From assembly GCA_902798545.1 (NCBI GenBank), contig CADBWQ010000006.1, positions 62,001-126,000 of the forward strand: a DNA stretch of 64,000 nucleotides, written 5' to 3'. This DNA is from Oscillospiraceae bacterium (GTDB taxonomy: Bacteria; Bacillota; Clostridia; Oscillospirales; Oscillospiraceae). This document shows positions 43,340-50,852 of this stretch, piece after piece. The translations under genes and the position numbers were made by a program. The first letter of the stretch is position 1, and every line of letters starts with the position of its first letter. Under the pieces are notes generated by a model. That model saw nothing but the letters and a program-made list of their open reading frames with translations, was not told where the DNA came from and searched no databases.

Positions 43340-43598
43340 GGCGAAGATGATCAAGCGGGAGCTTGACGTCCCGTGTAGGTTTGAATACACGAACGACGAC
43401 GGCAAGCTCGTAGACGCCTTCCCCGGCGTCAACTGCGGCTTTGGCTGCGACACCTGCGGCTGGAATCCTGAGGAGCACAAGCGGCGAATGGAAACCGGCG
43501 AATGGGTGCGGATCAACGAATACCGAGCGCCCTACTCCGGGAAGCTGATAAAGCTCCCGAGCCCGACATACCGGCTTTCGTTCTGCCCCTTGCCATGA
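43332..43598 (+). CDS. Small cysteine-motif phage protein
   Basis: 88 residues from the TTG at 43332 (GGGAGG upstream). CGFGCDTCGWNPEEHKRR may bind a metal. This type is common in Clostridia phages next to methyltransferase genes; function unknown. Confidence 0.65.
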   Translation: MSKAKMIKRELDVPCRFEYTNDDGKLVDAFPGVNCGFGCDTCGWNPEEHKRRMETGEWVRINEYRAPYSGKLIKLPSPTYRLSFCPLP

Positions 43599-43609
43599 GG
43601 AGGCGGACA

Positions 43610-43903
43610 ATGCAGCAGAAAATGTGCTACAACACCAGCTACTGTCCGGCGAACTACCTCGACGCCATGTACCACATCAACCAGGTTGGCGCGGGAGCGC
43701 TCCGGGAATACTGCGAGAACAAACCGTATCCCGTCCACAACTTTGACCGCGACATGAAGATCATCCGGGAACTGCTGAGCGGCAACTCCCCTGCCGAACT
43801 GAGCATCAAATACGGAATCAGCCGGAACACGCTTGGCTCGATCCCCAGACGCTATGCCAAATACGCCATCGTCTGCAAAAGAAAGCAGGAACAGGAATGC
43901 TGA
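43610..43903 (+). CDS. Small HTH-like phage protein
   Basis: 97 residues from the ATG at 43610 (AGGAGG six bases upstream). The C-terminal half has a homeodomain-like turn (GNSPAELSIKYGISRNTLGSI). The N-terminal third is rich in Tyr, Asn and Cys. Overlaps the methyltransferase start by 7 bases. Confidence 0.65.
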   Translation: MQQKMCYNTSYCPANYLDAMYHINQVGAGALREYCENKPYPVHNFDRDMKIIRELLSGNSPAELSIKYGISRNTLGSIPRRYAKYAIVCKRKQEQEC

Positions 43904-44901
43904 CACACCTGTCGCTGTTTTCCGGTATCGGTGGCCTGGATCTCGCAGCGGAGATGGCCGGAATCGTGACCGTCGGCCAGTGTGAATGGGCAGACTACCC
44001 GACAAAGGTTCTTGAGAAGCACTGGCCGGAAGTTCCGCGCTGGCGGGATATCAGAACCCTGACAAAGGAAAGCTTTTATGAACGAACAGGATTACAGACA
44101 GTTGACATTATTTCCGGAGGATTCCCCTGCCAGCCGTTCAGCCTTACCGGGAAGCGCAGAGGCAAGGAAGATGACCGTTACCTCTGGCCGGAAATGCTCC
44201 GCGTCATACACGAACTCCGGCCCTCTTGGGTGCTTGGTGAGAATGTGCCTGGAATCGTCAATATGGCACTCGACACGGTGTTATCTGACCTGGAAAACGA
44301 AGGATACGCCAGCCAGGCGTTCATTATTCCGGCTTGCGGTGTCGACGCCCCGCACAAACGTGAACGAGTCGCTGTTCTGGCCCACGCCATCAACCGGTGC
44401 GGCTCTGTGCGGTGGAACAGGAAATTTCAAAACCCTGAAGAAGATGGCGGAGAAAGGCCTGATCACCGAAGAGGAACGGAGCCAGCTCTCCCAGGGCAAC
44501 GGAGGGAAAACGAATCCTGCCCTTCTGGAATGGCTGATGGGCTACGAGCAGCAGTTTACCAGCGCCCTTCTCCCGACCCCGATCGCGTCCCTCTGCAACC
44601 GGGCGAAGAAAACCCGCTACTGGGAGCCGCCGACACAGAATGTTCATGTAGAGAGAGAGAGAGAGCCGGGAGACCGGTACAGGCATCAGCTTCACGAACT
44701 GCTCGAATGCACTCCCCTTGGGAAGATTGGCCAGATGAACCCGGAATGGATCGAGTGGTTGATGGGATACCCGATCGGGTGGACCGAATAAGGTGCCTTG
44801 GCAACGCGGTAGTCCCGCAGCAGTTCTATCCCTTTTTCCAATTCATATCAGACATAGAAAGGAGCAAGAATGAAGATTTACCCACTGGACAAACAGGTTG
44901 A
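43897..44901 (+). CDS. C5 cytosine DNA methyltransferase
   Basis: 334 residues. SAM site FSGIGGLDLAAE, motif IV with catalytic Cys GGFPCQPFS, motif VI ENVPG, motif VIII-like HKRERV, and motif IX/X region RIRCLGNAVVPQQFY near the C-terminus. The part between about residues 170 and 290, where the target recognition domain lies, is Arg/Pro/Glu-rich and encodes the overlapping gene at 44078-44791 in another frame. Probably protects phage DNA from host restriction; the target sequence cannot be read off. Confidence 0.92.
   Translation: MLTHLSLFSGIGGLDLAAEMAGIVTVGQCEWADYPTKVLEKHWPEVPRWRDIRTLTKESFYERTGLQTVDIISGGFPCQPFSLTGKRRGKEDDRYLWPEMLRVIHELRPSWVLGENVPGIVNMALDTVLSDLENEGYASQAFIIPACGVDAPHKRERVAVLAHAINRCGSVRWNRKFQNPEEDGGERPDHRRGTEPALPGQRRENESCPSGMADGLRAAVYQRPSPDPDRVPLQPGEENPLLGAADTECSCRERERAGRPVQASASRTARMHSPWEDWPDEPGMDRVVDGIPDRVDRIRCLGNAVVPQQFYPFFQFISDIERSKNEDLPTGQTG
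44078..44791 (+). CDS. Methyltransferase-associated phage protein overprinted within the C5 methyltransferase gene
   Basis: 237 residues wholly inside the methyltransferase gene in a different frame, with its own RBS (AAGGA eight bases before the ATG). The start NEQDYRQLTLFPEDSPAS and the repeated EWLMGY...(GWTE at the end) match a protein type I know from other Firmicute phages, where it is normally a separate gene close to a cytosine methyltransferase. Its function is not known to me; a target-recognition or accessory role is plausible. The composition is that of a normal protein throughout, which argues against a chance frame. Confidence 0.72.
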   Translation: MNEQDYRQLTLFPEDSPASRSALPGSAEARKMTVTSGRKCSASYTNSGPLGCLVRMCLESSIWHSTRCYLTWKTKDTPARRSLFRLAVSTPRTNVNESLFWPTPSTGAALCGGTGNFKTLKKMAEKGLITEEERSQLSQGNGGKTNPALLEWLMGYEQQFTSALLPTPIASLCNRAKKTRYWEPPTQNVHVEREREPGDRYRHQLHELLECTPLGKIGQMNPEWIEWLMGYPIGWTE

Positions 44902-45376
44902 AGACTACCTTGAGTCCTGCTACGACCCCGACACCGGAGAGCTTCTGGAAGGTATCACGGAAGAGGACATGGCCGCCCACATCGAGCAGCTCAGCGTGGA
45001 TCACGAGACTCTCCTCGACAGCATCGCCTCCGGCATCAAGAACGACCTTGCCGAGGCCGAGGCGGTCAAGGCCGAGAAAGCAAACCTCGCCCGCCGCCAG
45101 AGCATCGCCGAGAAGAAGGCCGAGCGCGGCAAGCGCTTCCTCGCCTGGCTCACGCAGGGTGAGAAGTGGCAGAACGAGCGCCACCAGGTGTCCTACCGCA
45201 AGTCCGAGGTGGTCGTCATCGACGACAAGTTCGTCGAATGGGCATCCGTCATGGCCCCCGGCCTCCTGAAGATCGAACCGGAGCCCCGGAAGGCCGACAT
45301 CAAGGCCGCCATCAAGCGCGGCACCATGTTTGAGCACGCCCACCTTGAGACGCGCAATAACATTCAGGTGAAGTAA
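44870..45376 (+). CDS. Siphovirus Gp157-like protein
   Basis: 168 residues, largely helical, with a coiled coil (residues 35-90) and the C-terminal VSYRKSEVVVIDD typical of the Gp157 family. Members are found in early recombination/replication clusters and have been linked to phage resistance in Streptococcus thermophilus phages. It is followed by ssb. Confidence 0.85.
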   Translation: MKIYPLDKQVEDYLESCYDPDTGELLEGITEEDMAAHIEQLSVDHETLLDSIASGIKNDLAEAEAVKAEKANLARRQSIAEKKAERGKRFLAWLTQGEKWQNERHQVSYRKSEVVVIDDKFVEWASVMAPGLLKIEPEPRKADIKAAIKRGTMFEHAHLETRNNIQVK

Positions 45377-45378
45377 GA

Positions 45379-45759
45379 ATGACGAACATTGTCGTCATCG
45401 AGGGCCGCCTGCTCCATGATCCAGAGCTGTCCAAAACCAACACGGCGCGCTCCGTCTGCACCTTCACCATCATCTGCAACACCCGCGGGCCGAAAGGCCC
45501 GAAAGAGATCGCCACCTGCGAGGCATGGGACAACGACGCCGAGAACCTCTGCAAGTACCTGCACGTCGGCGACCGCCTCACCGTGACCGGCTACCTCCAC
45601 TCAAAGCACTGGGAAAACCCCATCAGGCGTTCGGAAGATATCTACCGGACCGTGGTGTCCGTCCGGAGCCTGTCCTTCGGCGATAACAGAAAGATAGAAG
45701 AAGAAGTTGAAAAAGCATTGAATGAAAAAAATGATAAGAAGGAGAAGAAAACGAAATGA
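45379..45759 (+). CDS. ssb: Phage single-stranded DNA-binding protein
   Basis: 126 residues, one OB fold: VVIEGRLLHDPEL, CTFTIICNTR, TCEAWDNDAENLCKYLHVGDRLTVTGYLHSKHW. The tail is Lys/Glu-rich and lacks the usual acidic DDDIPF tip, so host-protein docking may differ. The stop overlaps the next start. Confidence 0.92.
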   Translation: MTNIVVIEGRLLHDPELSKTNTARSVCTFTIICNTRGPKGPKEIATCEAWDNDAENLCKYLHVGDRLTVTGYLHSKHWENPIRRSEDIYRTVVSVRSLSFGDNRKIEEEVEKALNEKNDKKEKKTK

Positions 45760-46391
45760 GTTTGACCGTATCCGCAAAATCCGAATCCACCTTTGAGCCG
45801 ATCCCGGAGGGCACTTACGCCGCCGTCTGCTGCGCACTGATCGACATCGGCCTGCAGTACAACAAGCAGTACGACAATTCCTCCCGGAAAGTCGTCATCG
45901 GCTGGGAGATCCCCTCCGAGACCTGGACCGACAAGGACGGCAATGAGCAGCCCCGCACGATCTACAATCAGTATACCGCCTCCATCGGCCAGCGCAGCAT
46001 CCTCCGCAAGGACCTCAAGGCCTGGCGCGGCAAGGACTTCACCCCGGAGGAACTGGAGCGCTTCGAGCTTCGAAACATCGTCGGTGCTCCCTGCATGCTC
46101 TCCATAATCCACACCGAGCGAAACGGCAAAACCTATGCGAATATCGGCGGCATCCTCGCCCTCCCAAAGGGCATGCCAAAGCCGCAGCTCTCCGGCCACG
46201 CCACGGTCTTTGACCTCGACACCGATCCCCTGGAGCATATCGACTACCTCCCGCCCTGGATTGCAAACCTTGTGAAAGCCAGCGAGACATACATGGACCG
46301 GGCCGCCGGTCAGGTGAAGGAAGAGGTCGAAGCCCCGAAGCCCGCCAAGCTGGAAGAGCTCCCAGAAGATGAAGGTGAACTCCCCTTCTGA
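45756..46391 (+). CDS. Conserved phage replication-cluster protein
   Basis: 211 residues: EPIPEGTYAAVCCALIDIG, WEIPSETW, a LAAWRGK-like DLKAWRGKDFTPEEL and a C-terminal acidic tail ending DEGELPF. That tail resembles an SSB-type docking peptide. The type is common next to ssb in siphoviruses and is variously annotated as a replication protein. The tail and the missing tip on the ssb gene suggest that this protein could recruit partners to ssDNA. Confidence 0.7.
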   Translation: MSLTVSAKSESTFEPIPEGTYAAVCCALIDIGLQYNKQYDNSSRKVVIGWEIPSETWTDKDGNEQPRTIYNQYTASIGQRSILRKDLKAWRGKDFTPEELERFELRNIVGAPCMLSIIHTERNGKTYANIGGILALPKGMPKPQLSGHATVFDLDTDPLEHIDYLPPWIANLVKASETYMDRAAGQVKEEVEAPKPAKLEELPEDEGELPF

Positions 46392-46420
46392 AAACCTTCC
46401 TGAGAAAGGATAACCAAAAA

Positions 46421-47029
46421 ATGGCAGGACAGTGCTGGTTCGTCTATTACGACTGGATTCCGGCCTTCGAGGCGCTCAGTCCTGCAGAGCTTGGACGCCT
46501 CACCATGTGTGCCCTGAAATATAGCGCACATGGTGAGGAGCCGGAGCTCTCCGGTAGTGAGCGCTACACCTGGCCCTTAATCAAGTCCCAGATAGACAGA
46601 GACAATGCCAAATACGACGACACCATCCGGAAGCGTTCCGCAGCCGGGAAGATGTCGCACAGCAAAAGCAATCAAATGATATCAAATGATATCACAAGTT
46701 ATCAAGAAAAAGAAAAGGAAAAAGAAAAAGAAAAAGAAAAAGAAAAGGAAATAGAAAAGAGTACGGGGAGTAAGCGCTTCGCGCCGCCCACGCTCGCCGA
46801 TGTGACAGCGTACTGTGCGGAGAGAGGAAACAGCGTTGACCCGCAGCACTTCATCGACTACTACTCCTCCAACGGCTGGCGGGTCGGGAAGAACCCAATG
46901 AAGGACTGGAAGGCCGCTGTCCGCACCTGGGAGAGAAACGGCTACTCTTCTTCCAGATCCGCCGGAAGCGCGAGCGCCCTTGACGAATCCTATGAGATGA
47001 TGCGGAGGTGGGCAGATGAAAACCAGTGA
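46421..47029 (+). CDS. DUF6291/replication initiator-like phage protein
   Basis: 202 residues. The N-terminal domain (1-85) starts WFVYYDWIPAFEALSPAELGRL, a DUF6291-type module. A run of Lys-Glu repeats (about residues 96-110) forms a charged linker, and the C-terminal domain FIDYYSSNGWRVGKNPMKDWKAAVRTW is the DNA-binding module found in DnaD-like replication initiators. The gene contains iterons and a purine-rich tract at 46671-46760, so the origin is probably internal. Confidence 0.78.
   Translation: MAGQCWFVYYDWIPAFEALSPAELGRLTMCALKYSAHGEEPELSGSERYTWPLIKSQIDRDNAKYDDTIRKRSAAGKMSHSKSNQMISNDITSYQEKEKEKEKEKEKEKEIEKSTGSKRFAPPTLADVTAYCAERGNSVDPQHFIDYYSSNGWRVGKNPMKDWKAAVRTWERNGYSSSRSAGSASALDESYEMMRRWADENQ
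46671..46760 (+). repeat. Putative phage replication origin: iterons plus A-rich tract
   Basis: ATCAAATGAT occurs twice in tandem (46671-46690), followed by two degenerate units beginning ATCA at 10-base steps. Next comes a 55-base run of GAAAAA/GAAAAG hexamers. Iterons next to an easily melted purine tract inside an initiator gene is the lambda-type arrangement. The tract is also prone to slippage. Confidence 0.5.
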
Positions 47030-47537
47030 GTTCAGCGTTCTGGCAGCAGCGATCCGGACCTATTACCCGCGCTTCACCATTTTCCCCAACCAGGAGGCGA
47101 TGTCCCTCTGGTACGATGCACTTAAGGACCTCCCCATTGACGTCCTGTCCGCTGCCGTGAAGAAGTGGGCCGTGACGGAGAAATGGCCTCCAACCATTGC
47201 CGAGCTCCGGGAGAAGTGCAGAGAGATTGTCGACGGTGAGCGTCCGGACTGGGGCACCGGCTGGCAGGAGGTCCAGAAGGCCATCCGTTTCTACGGTTAC
47301 ATGCGCTCACAGGAGGCGCTCGCTTCCATGAGCCCCGTAACCCGTGAGGCGGTCCGGCGGATCGGCTTCCAGGCGATCTGTGAGAGCGAGAACCCGGAGG
47401 CAATCCGCGCCCAGTTCCGCCAGATCTACGAGTCAGTCGAACAGCGCTCCTCCGTAGAGTCGAGTCTCCCCGCAGAACTGAAATCCACCATCCGGCAGAT
47501 CCGCGACCTGTCCGACAAGATGGCGCTGCACGACTGA
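47016..47537 (+). CDS. Helicase loader (G40P loader/inhibitor-like)
   Basis: 173 residues, helical, with RTYYPRFTIFPNQEAMSLWYDAL and WPPTIAELREKC. It has the size and pattern of phage loaders that bring the host DnaB-type helicase to the initiator. It overlaps the upstream initiator-like gene by 14 bases. No phage helicase gene is visible nearby, consistent with use of the host helicase. Confidence 0.75.
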   Translation: MKTSEFSVLAAAIRTYYPRFTIFPNQEAMSLWYDALKDLPIDVLSAAVKKWAVTEKWPPTIAELREKCREIVDGERPDWGTGWQEVQKAIRFYGYMRSQEALASMSPVTREAVRRIGFQAICESENPEAIRAQFRQIYESVEQRSSVESSLPAELKSTIRQIRDLSDKMALHD

Positions 47538-47551
47538 GAGAGGACAGACCA

Positions 47552-48010
47552 ATGACTTACACCTTCACCATTCCCGGGAACCCTATTACAAAGAAGAATT
47601 CCCAGACCATTATCCGCATCGGCGGCAGGCCTTCCATCGCCCCGTCGAAGAAATACAAAGACTATGAGAAGGCCGCCATGTTCTATCTGCTCAAAGGCAG
47701 GCCGAAAGCCCCCGTCGATTATCCCGTCTGCGTCCGCTGCACCTACTACATGGAATCCCGCCGCCATGTTGATCTGACAAACCTCCTGGAGGCGACTGAC
47801 GATATTCTGGTATCCGCTGGAATCCTTCTGGACGATAACCGGAACATCCTCGCATCTCACGACGGCAGCCGGGTCTACTGGGATAAGAAAAACCCCCGCG
47901 TTGAAATCATCATCTACGAAATGCCGGACTGGTACAAACCCTGGAAGCCCGGCGAGAAAGAACCCCCTGCCCCTGTTGTCCACGACTTCCCGGAAGAAAG
48001 CTGGGACTGA
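47552..48010 (+). CDS. rusA: RusA-family Holliday junction resolvase
   Basis: 152 residues. FTIPGNPITKKNSQ at the N-terminus, and acidic active-site residues in HVDLTNLLEATDDILVSAGILLDDN. Resolves four-way junctions during phage replication or recombination. Confidence 0.92.
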   Translation: MTYTFTIPGNPITKKNSQTIIRIGGRPSIAPSKKYKDYEKAAMFYLLKGRPKAPVDYPVCVRCTYYMESRRHVDLTNLLEATDDILVSAGILLDDNRNILASHDGSRVYWDKKNPRVEIIIYEMPDWYKPWKPGEKEPPAPVVHDFPEESWD

Positions 48011-48040
48011 GAAGAACGAAAAACGAAAAGGAGAAAAAAC

Positions 48041-48457
48041 ATGACTGACTACACTGCATACCGTGAGCACGTCGGGATCTCCAATCCCGAAATGACCAAA
48101 GCCCTGCACTCCCTTTACCGTGGCTTCGGCCGCCCCGCCTCAAGCTTCATCAACAACCCCGAGAAGTCCGGTGTCTGCCTGCTGCCGGAGGCCGAGGTCT
48201 TCCTCGTCAACCGCTTCGGCATCGGCCCCGGCCTTGCCCATATGGTGTTTACCGATGAGACCATTGCGGCCAATCCTCCGAAGAAGCGCCGCACCGAAAA
48301 CCGCAGGAAGAAAAACCGGATCTCCTTCCGCCTCGACGATGCCGAACTCGAGAAGGCCGAGGATCTCCGCGAGAGCTACGGCGCCATGACCTGGCAGGAG
48401 CTGTTCGAGAAGCTCCTCCGGGACGCGCACAAAAGATGGGAGGAGGATGACACATGA
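48041..48457 (+). CDS. Phage protein with ribbon-helix-helix-like C-terminus
   Basis: 138 residues. The N-terminal part (1-85) is unrecognised; after a basic linker (KKRRTENRRKKN) the C-terminus RISFRLDDAELEKAEDLRE fits a ribbon-helix-helix DNA-binding unit. Possibly a regulator of the early operon. Confidence 0.6.
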   Translation: MTDYTAYREHVGISNPEMTKALHSLYRGFGRPASSFINNPEKSGVCLLPEAEVFLVNRFGIGPGLAHMVFTDETIAANPPKKRRTENRRKKNRISFRLDDAELEKAEDLRESYGAMTWQELFEKLLRDAHKRWEEDDT

Positions 48458-49146
48458 CCACCGCCGAGCGCATAAAGCGTGAACTTCCTGTTTATTCCGC
48501 CGCAGAGGAGCCGCTCTTCCGCTTTGAGTTGCCCTCAAAGACAAAGATCAGTGATCGTCTGGAGCTGTTTAAGAAGCGCTACGCATGGCTCCTTGTCGCC
48601 GCCGCGCTCTTCTGCCTCTACACCATCATCCTCTCAAGCTGTGTCCGCGTCTCCACAGAGAAGGCCGTCACAGCCCGTCTGGAAGCGGAGTACGCCTCCC
48701 GCCTCGATGCCTGGAAGGCCGAACAGGCCTATCAGGCCCAGGCCGAGCACTGGCTCTCCGGCGACGCCTCCCGTGAGGCCTTCATCAACCAGCAGATCAC
48801 CGTTGCCGCGAAGGCCGCCGGGGCAAACGAGATGAAGACCGACGTCCAGAAAGGCGGCGTGATCTACACCATGCTTGCTCGCGTGATGTCCTCCGCATAT
48901 CCCGACACCTTCCAGGCCGTCGCCGATCAGGAGGGGCAGATCCCGTTCTACAAAGCGGACAACAAGTACTCCCAGCACGACTGGGATCTGGCCGAGAGCA
49001 TCCTGCGTCCTTACTATGAAAGCGGAATCATCCCGAACGGTCTCACCGACAAGTATGTTTATGCCGAGTGGTCGGAGAATGATTATGTCCTCAGGGACGC
49101 CTGGCTCAAGGACAGCAACGCCAACTACCTGAGGTACAGCGGCTAG
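48454..49146 (+). CDS. Single-pass membrane protein of the early region
   Basis: 230 residues: a cytoplasmic N-terminus (1-43), one membrane helix (about 44-65, WLLVAAALFCLYTIILSSC), then an extracytoplasmic helical domain. The C-terminal NKYSQHDWDLAESILRPYYESG block looks conserved, but I cannot assign it. It ends with TAG directly before the periodic non-coding array. Confidence 0.65.
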   Translation: MTTAERIKRELPVYSAAEEPLFRFELPSKTKISDRLELFKKRYAWLLVAAALFCLYTIILSSCVRVSTEKAVTARLEAEYASRLDAWKAEQAYQAQAEHWLSGDASREAFINQQITVAAKAAGANEMKTDVQKGGVIYTMLARVMSSAYPDTFQAVADQEGQIPFYKADNKYSQHDWDLAESILRPYYESGIIPNGLTDKYVYAEWSENDYVLRDAWLKDSNANYLRYSG

Positions 49147-49147
49147 G

Positions 49148-49677
49148 GCACTGCTGAGCTTAGCACTGCGAGGCAGAGGCAAAGCTGCGATTGCGGGGAC
49201 TGCAAAGGCGTCGTTAGCATTGTTTAGATCTGCCAGGGCATAGCCGCGAAAGGCCTTGCAAGGGTAGAGCGCTGCGTAGCGGGACATCGCCACGCAATGG
49301 AAAAGCTCAACAAAGCATCGCATGGCCATGGCAAAGCTCTGTGAAGCATCGCAATGGCAGAGCGCAGCGATGCTGGGCAGCGGCATGGCGGAGCTTTGCG
49401 AAGCGCAGCAAAGGAATAGCCTAGATCAGTTAAGCTGAGCCAGGGAACTGGGATGCGGAGCTTCGCTGAGCAAAGGAGTAGCTGAGATCCGCTAGGCCTA
49501 GCAATGGAAATGAAAAGCGAAACGAAGCAAGGGAATGGCACTGCTGCGCCGTGCGAGGGAGTTGCGACGCAGAGAACCGCATTGCAAGGGAAAAGCATGG
49601 CGCAGCTCAGATTGCTCAGCAAAGGAACAGCATAGCTAGGACAGGCACGGCCATGGATTTGCGTAGCAAGGCGGAGC
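49148..49677 (+). repeat. Non-coding array with GC dinucleotides phased at about 5 bases
   Basis: About 530 bases without a supported gene. The dinucleotide GC recurs at exact 5-base steps in long runs: 49148, 49153, 49158, 49163, 49168, 49173. Again at 49357, 49362, 49367, 49372, 49377, 49383, 49388, 49393, 49398, 49403, 49408, and at 49661, 49666, 49671, 49676. Gaps are mostly 10-11 or 15-16, i.e. missing units on the same lattice. Counting units between 49439 and 49676 gives a period slightly above 5, near half a helical turn. The other bases vary and are mostly purine, so it is neither a simple tandem repeat nor a CRISPR. It lies inside the early operon between two co-oriented genes and would be transcribed. 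Confidence 0.75.
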
Positions 49678-49719
49678 ATCGAACAGACAAAAAAACAAAA
49701 AACGAAAGGAAATAAAAAC

Positions 49720-50334
49720 ATGAAAACACTGGAAGCAAAACTCACATTCTTCGAGGGAATCCTCGGAACGGCTCCGAATGACGAGGACATCTACCGCAAC
49801 TTCATCATCGAGAAGGCCAAATCCAACGGGGCAGGAATTGACGACCTTGACGCACAGGAAGAAGTTGCCGCTCTCCCCCTTGATGAGGAGATCGAAAAGG
49901 GCATGACCGTCTTCCCCCGTGACAGTGACGGCAATCCCTTCCTCTATGACTACCAAATCAAGGGTTTTTTCAAGGACACCTGCGGAATGCTCCGGAAGGT
50001 CAAGGGCATGAAGTCCGCGAACGTCAAGGCCTACAAGAAGGAAATTGACGGTCTGATTTTCCCGAATCCGCGCCAGATCGTATTCCAGAACGCGGAGCTT
50101 GACGTCTGCCAGCGTCCGCTCCGGGCAAGCACCGCGCAGGGAGAGCGCGTTGCCCTCGCCATGAGCGAGGAGATCAAAGCCGGTGCCTATATCATCTGCG
50201 AAATCACCTGCCTCAGCGACGACCAGATTGACCTGGTCCGCGAGTGGCTGGACTACGGGAAGCTGCGCGGGATCGGTCAGTGGCGCAACAGCGGCAAAGG
50301 CCGCTTCACCTGGGAAGAACTGAGGTGCTACTGA
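49720..50334 (+). CDS. Conserved phage protein with RAMP-like features
   Basis: 204 residues. The order of elements resembles a RAMP-type ferredoxin-like domain: an opening strand KTLEAKLTFFEGILGT, an ERVALAMSEEIKAGAYIICEI strand near residue 140, a helix, then a glycine-rich loop GIGQWRNSGKGRF, which fits the RAMP G-loop pattern GxGxxxxxGxG. RAMP proteins (Cas5/6/7) bind RNA. This assignment is inference from motif order and needs structure prediction. It is the first gene after the GC-phased array, with only 42 bases between them (RBS AAAGGAAAT), so the two may work together. Confidence 0.6.
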   Translation: MKTLEAKLTFFEGILGTAPNDEDIYRNFIIEKAKSNGAGIDDLDAQEEVAALPLDEEIEKGMTVFPRDSDGNPFLYDYQIKGFFKDTCGMLRKVKGMKSANVKAYKKEIDGLIFPNPRQIVFQNAELDVCQRPLRASTAQGERVALAMSEEIKAGAYIICEITCLSDDQIDLVREWLDYGKLRGIGQWRNSGKGRFTWEELRCY

Positions 50335-50335
50335 G

Positions 50336-50551
50336 ATGTATGAAGCGTTGGTGAAGCGGCTGCGAGAAACAAGCATGGATTTTGGTGAGACTGACCATCT
50401 TAGTGTAATGCTGTTGGAGGCCGCCAATGCCATTGAGGAACAGCAAAATCTGAACTGCGAATTGCTATTCCGAGTAGGACAAGCGGAAGCGTTAATTGAC
50501 TATTACCAAACAGGCAGAATGATAAGCAATGCGCCACCGGAGGAGGAATAA
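50336..50551 (+). CDS. Small early phage protein
   Basis: 71 residues, helical with an Ala/Leu/Glu-rich heptad pattern (SVMLLEAANAIEEQQNLNCELL). Starts two bases after the preceding stop. Small proteins of this type are common in Clostridia phage early regions; function unknown. Confidence 0.6.
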   Translation: MYEALVKRLRETSMDFGETDHLSVMLLEAANAIEEQQNLNCELLFRVGQAEALIDYYQTGRMISNAPPEEE

Positions 50552-50553
50552 GC

Positions 50554-50850
50554 ATGGCTGTGTATGCCAAAGGCTTCATAAAGTCAGAGGACGAATCTGG
50601 CTGCAAATGGTATGAAGAGGTCTATCTTCGGCCGTTCCCTTATTGCCACTTTTTGAGAGACAGTTGCAGAGGAGTGGAGAAGTGCCCTCTCATCGAAGTC
50701 CCGGAGCCGCATGGGGCGCTATATGATCTTAATAAGATTTTCGAACATTTACAAAATCGCGGAGTCAACCTCAACAGTACATCGCCGGGATTAAACGCAG
50801 GTTATCTTATTGGTTACGCACCGCTTATCCCGGCAAGTAAGGAGAAATGA
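50554..50850 (+). CDS. Small Cys/Pro-rich phage protein
   Basis: 98 residues. It opens MAVYAKGFIKS, the same opening type as the protein at 51362, and ends with a YLIGYAPLIPAS tail also like it (VVYKAVPVPNQ), so the two belong to one variable family. The central FPYCHFLRDSCRGVEKCPL has three cysteines that could bind a metal. GGAGG precedes the ATG. Confidence 0.6.
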   Translation: MAVYAKGFIKSEDESGCKWYEEVYLRPFPYCHFLRDSCRGVEKCPLIEVPEPHGALYDLNKIFEHLQNRGVNLNSTSPGLNAGYLIGYAPLIPASKEK

Positions 50851-50852
50851 GC

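Noticed and set aside
46704-46758. Hexamer GAAAAA tract as a phase-variation switch
   Set aside because: Six-base units keep the frame, so slippage would change linker length but not switch the gene off; an origin-melting role fits better.
49148-49677. CRISPR array or simple tandem repeat
   Set aside because: No repeated unit of constant sequence or spacer pattern; only the GC phasing is kept, and no cas genes are present.
48634-49790. Two minus-strand frames across the GC-phased array
   Set aside because: They lack RBS and read against the operon; the lack of stops follows from the composition of the array.
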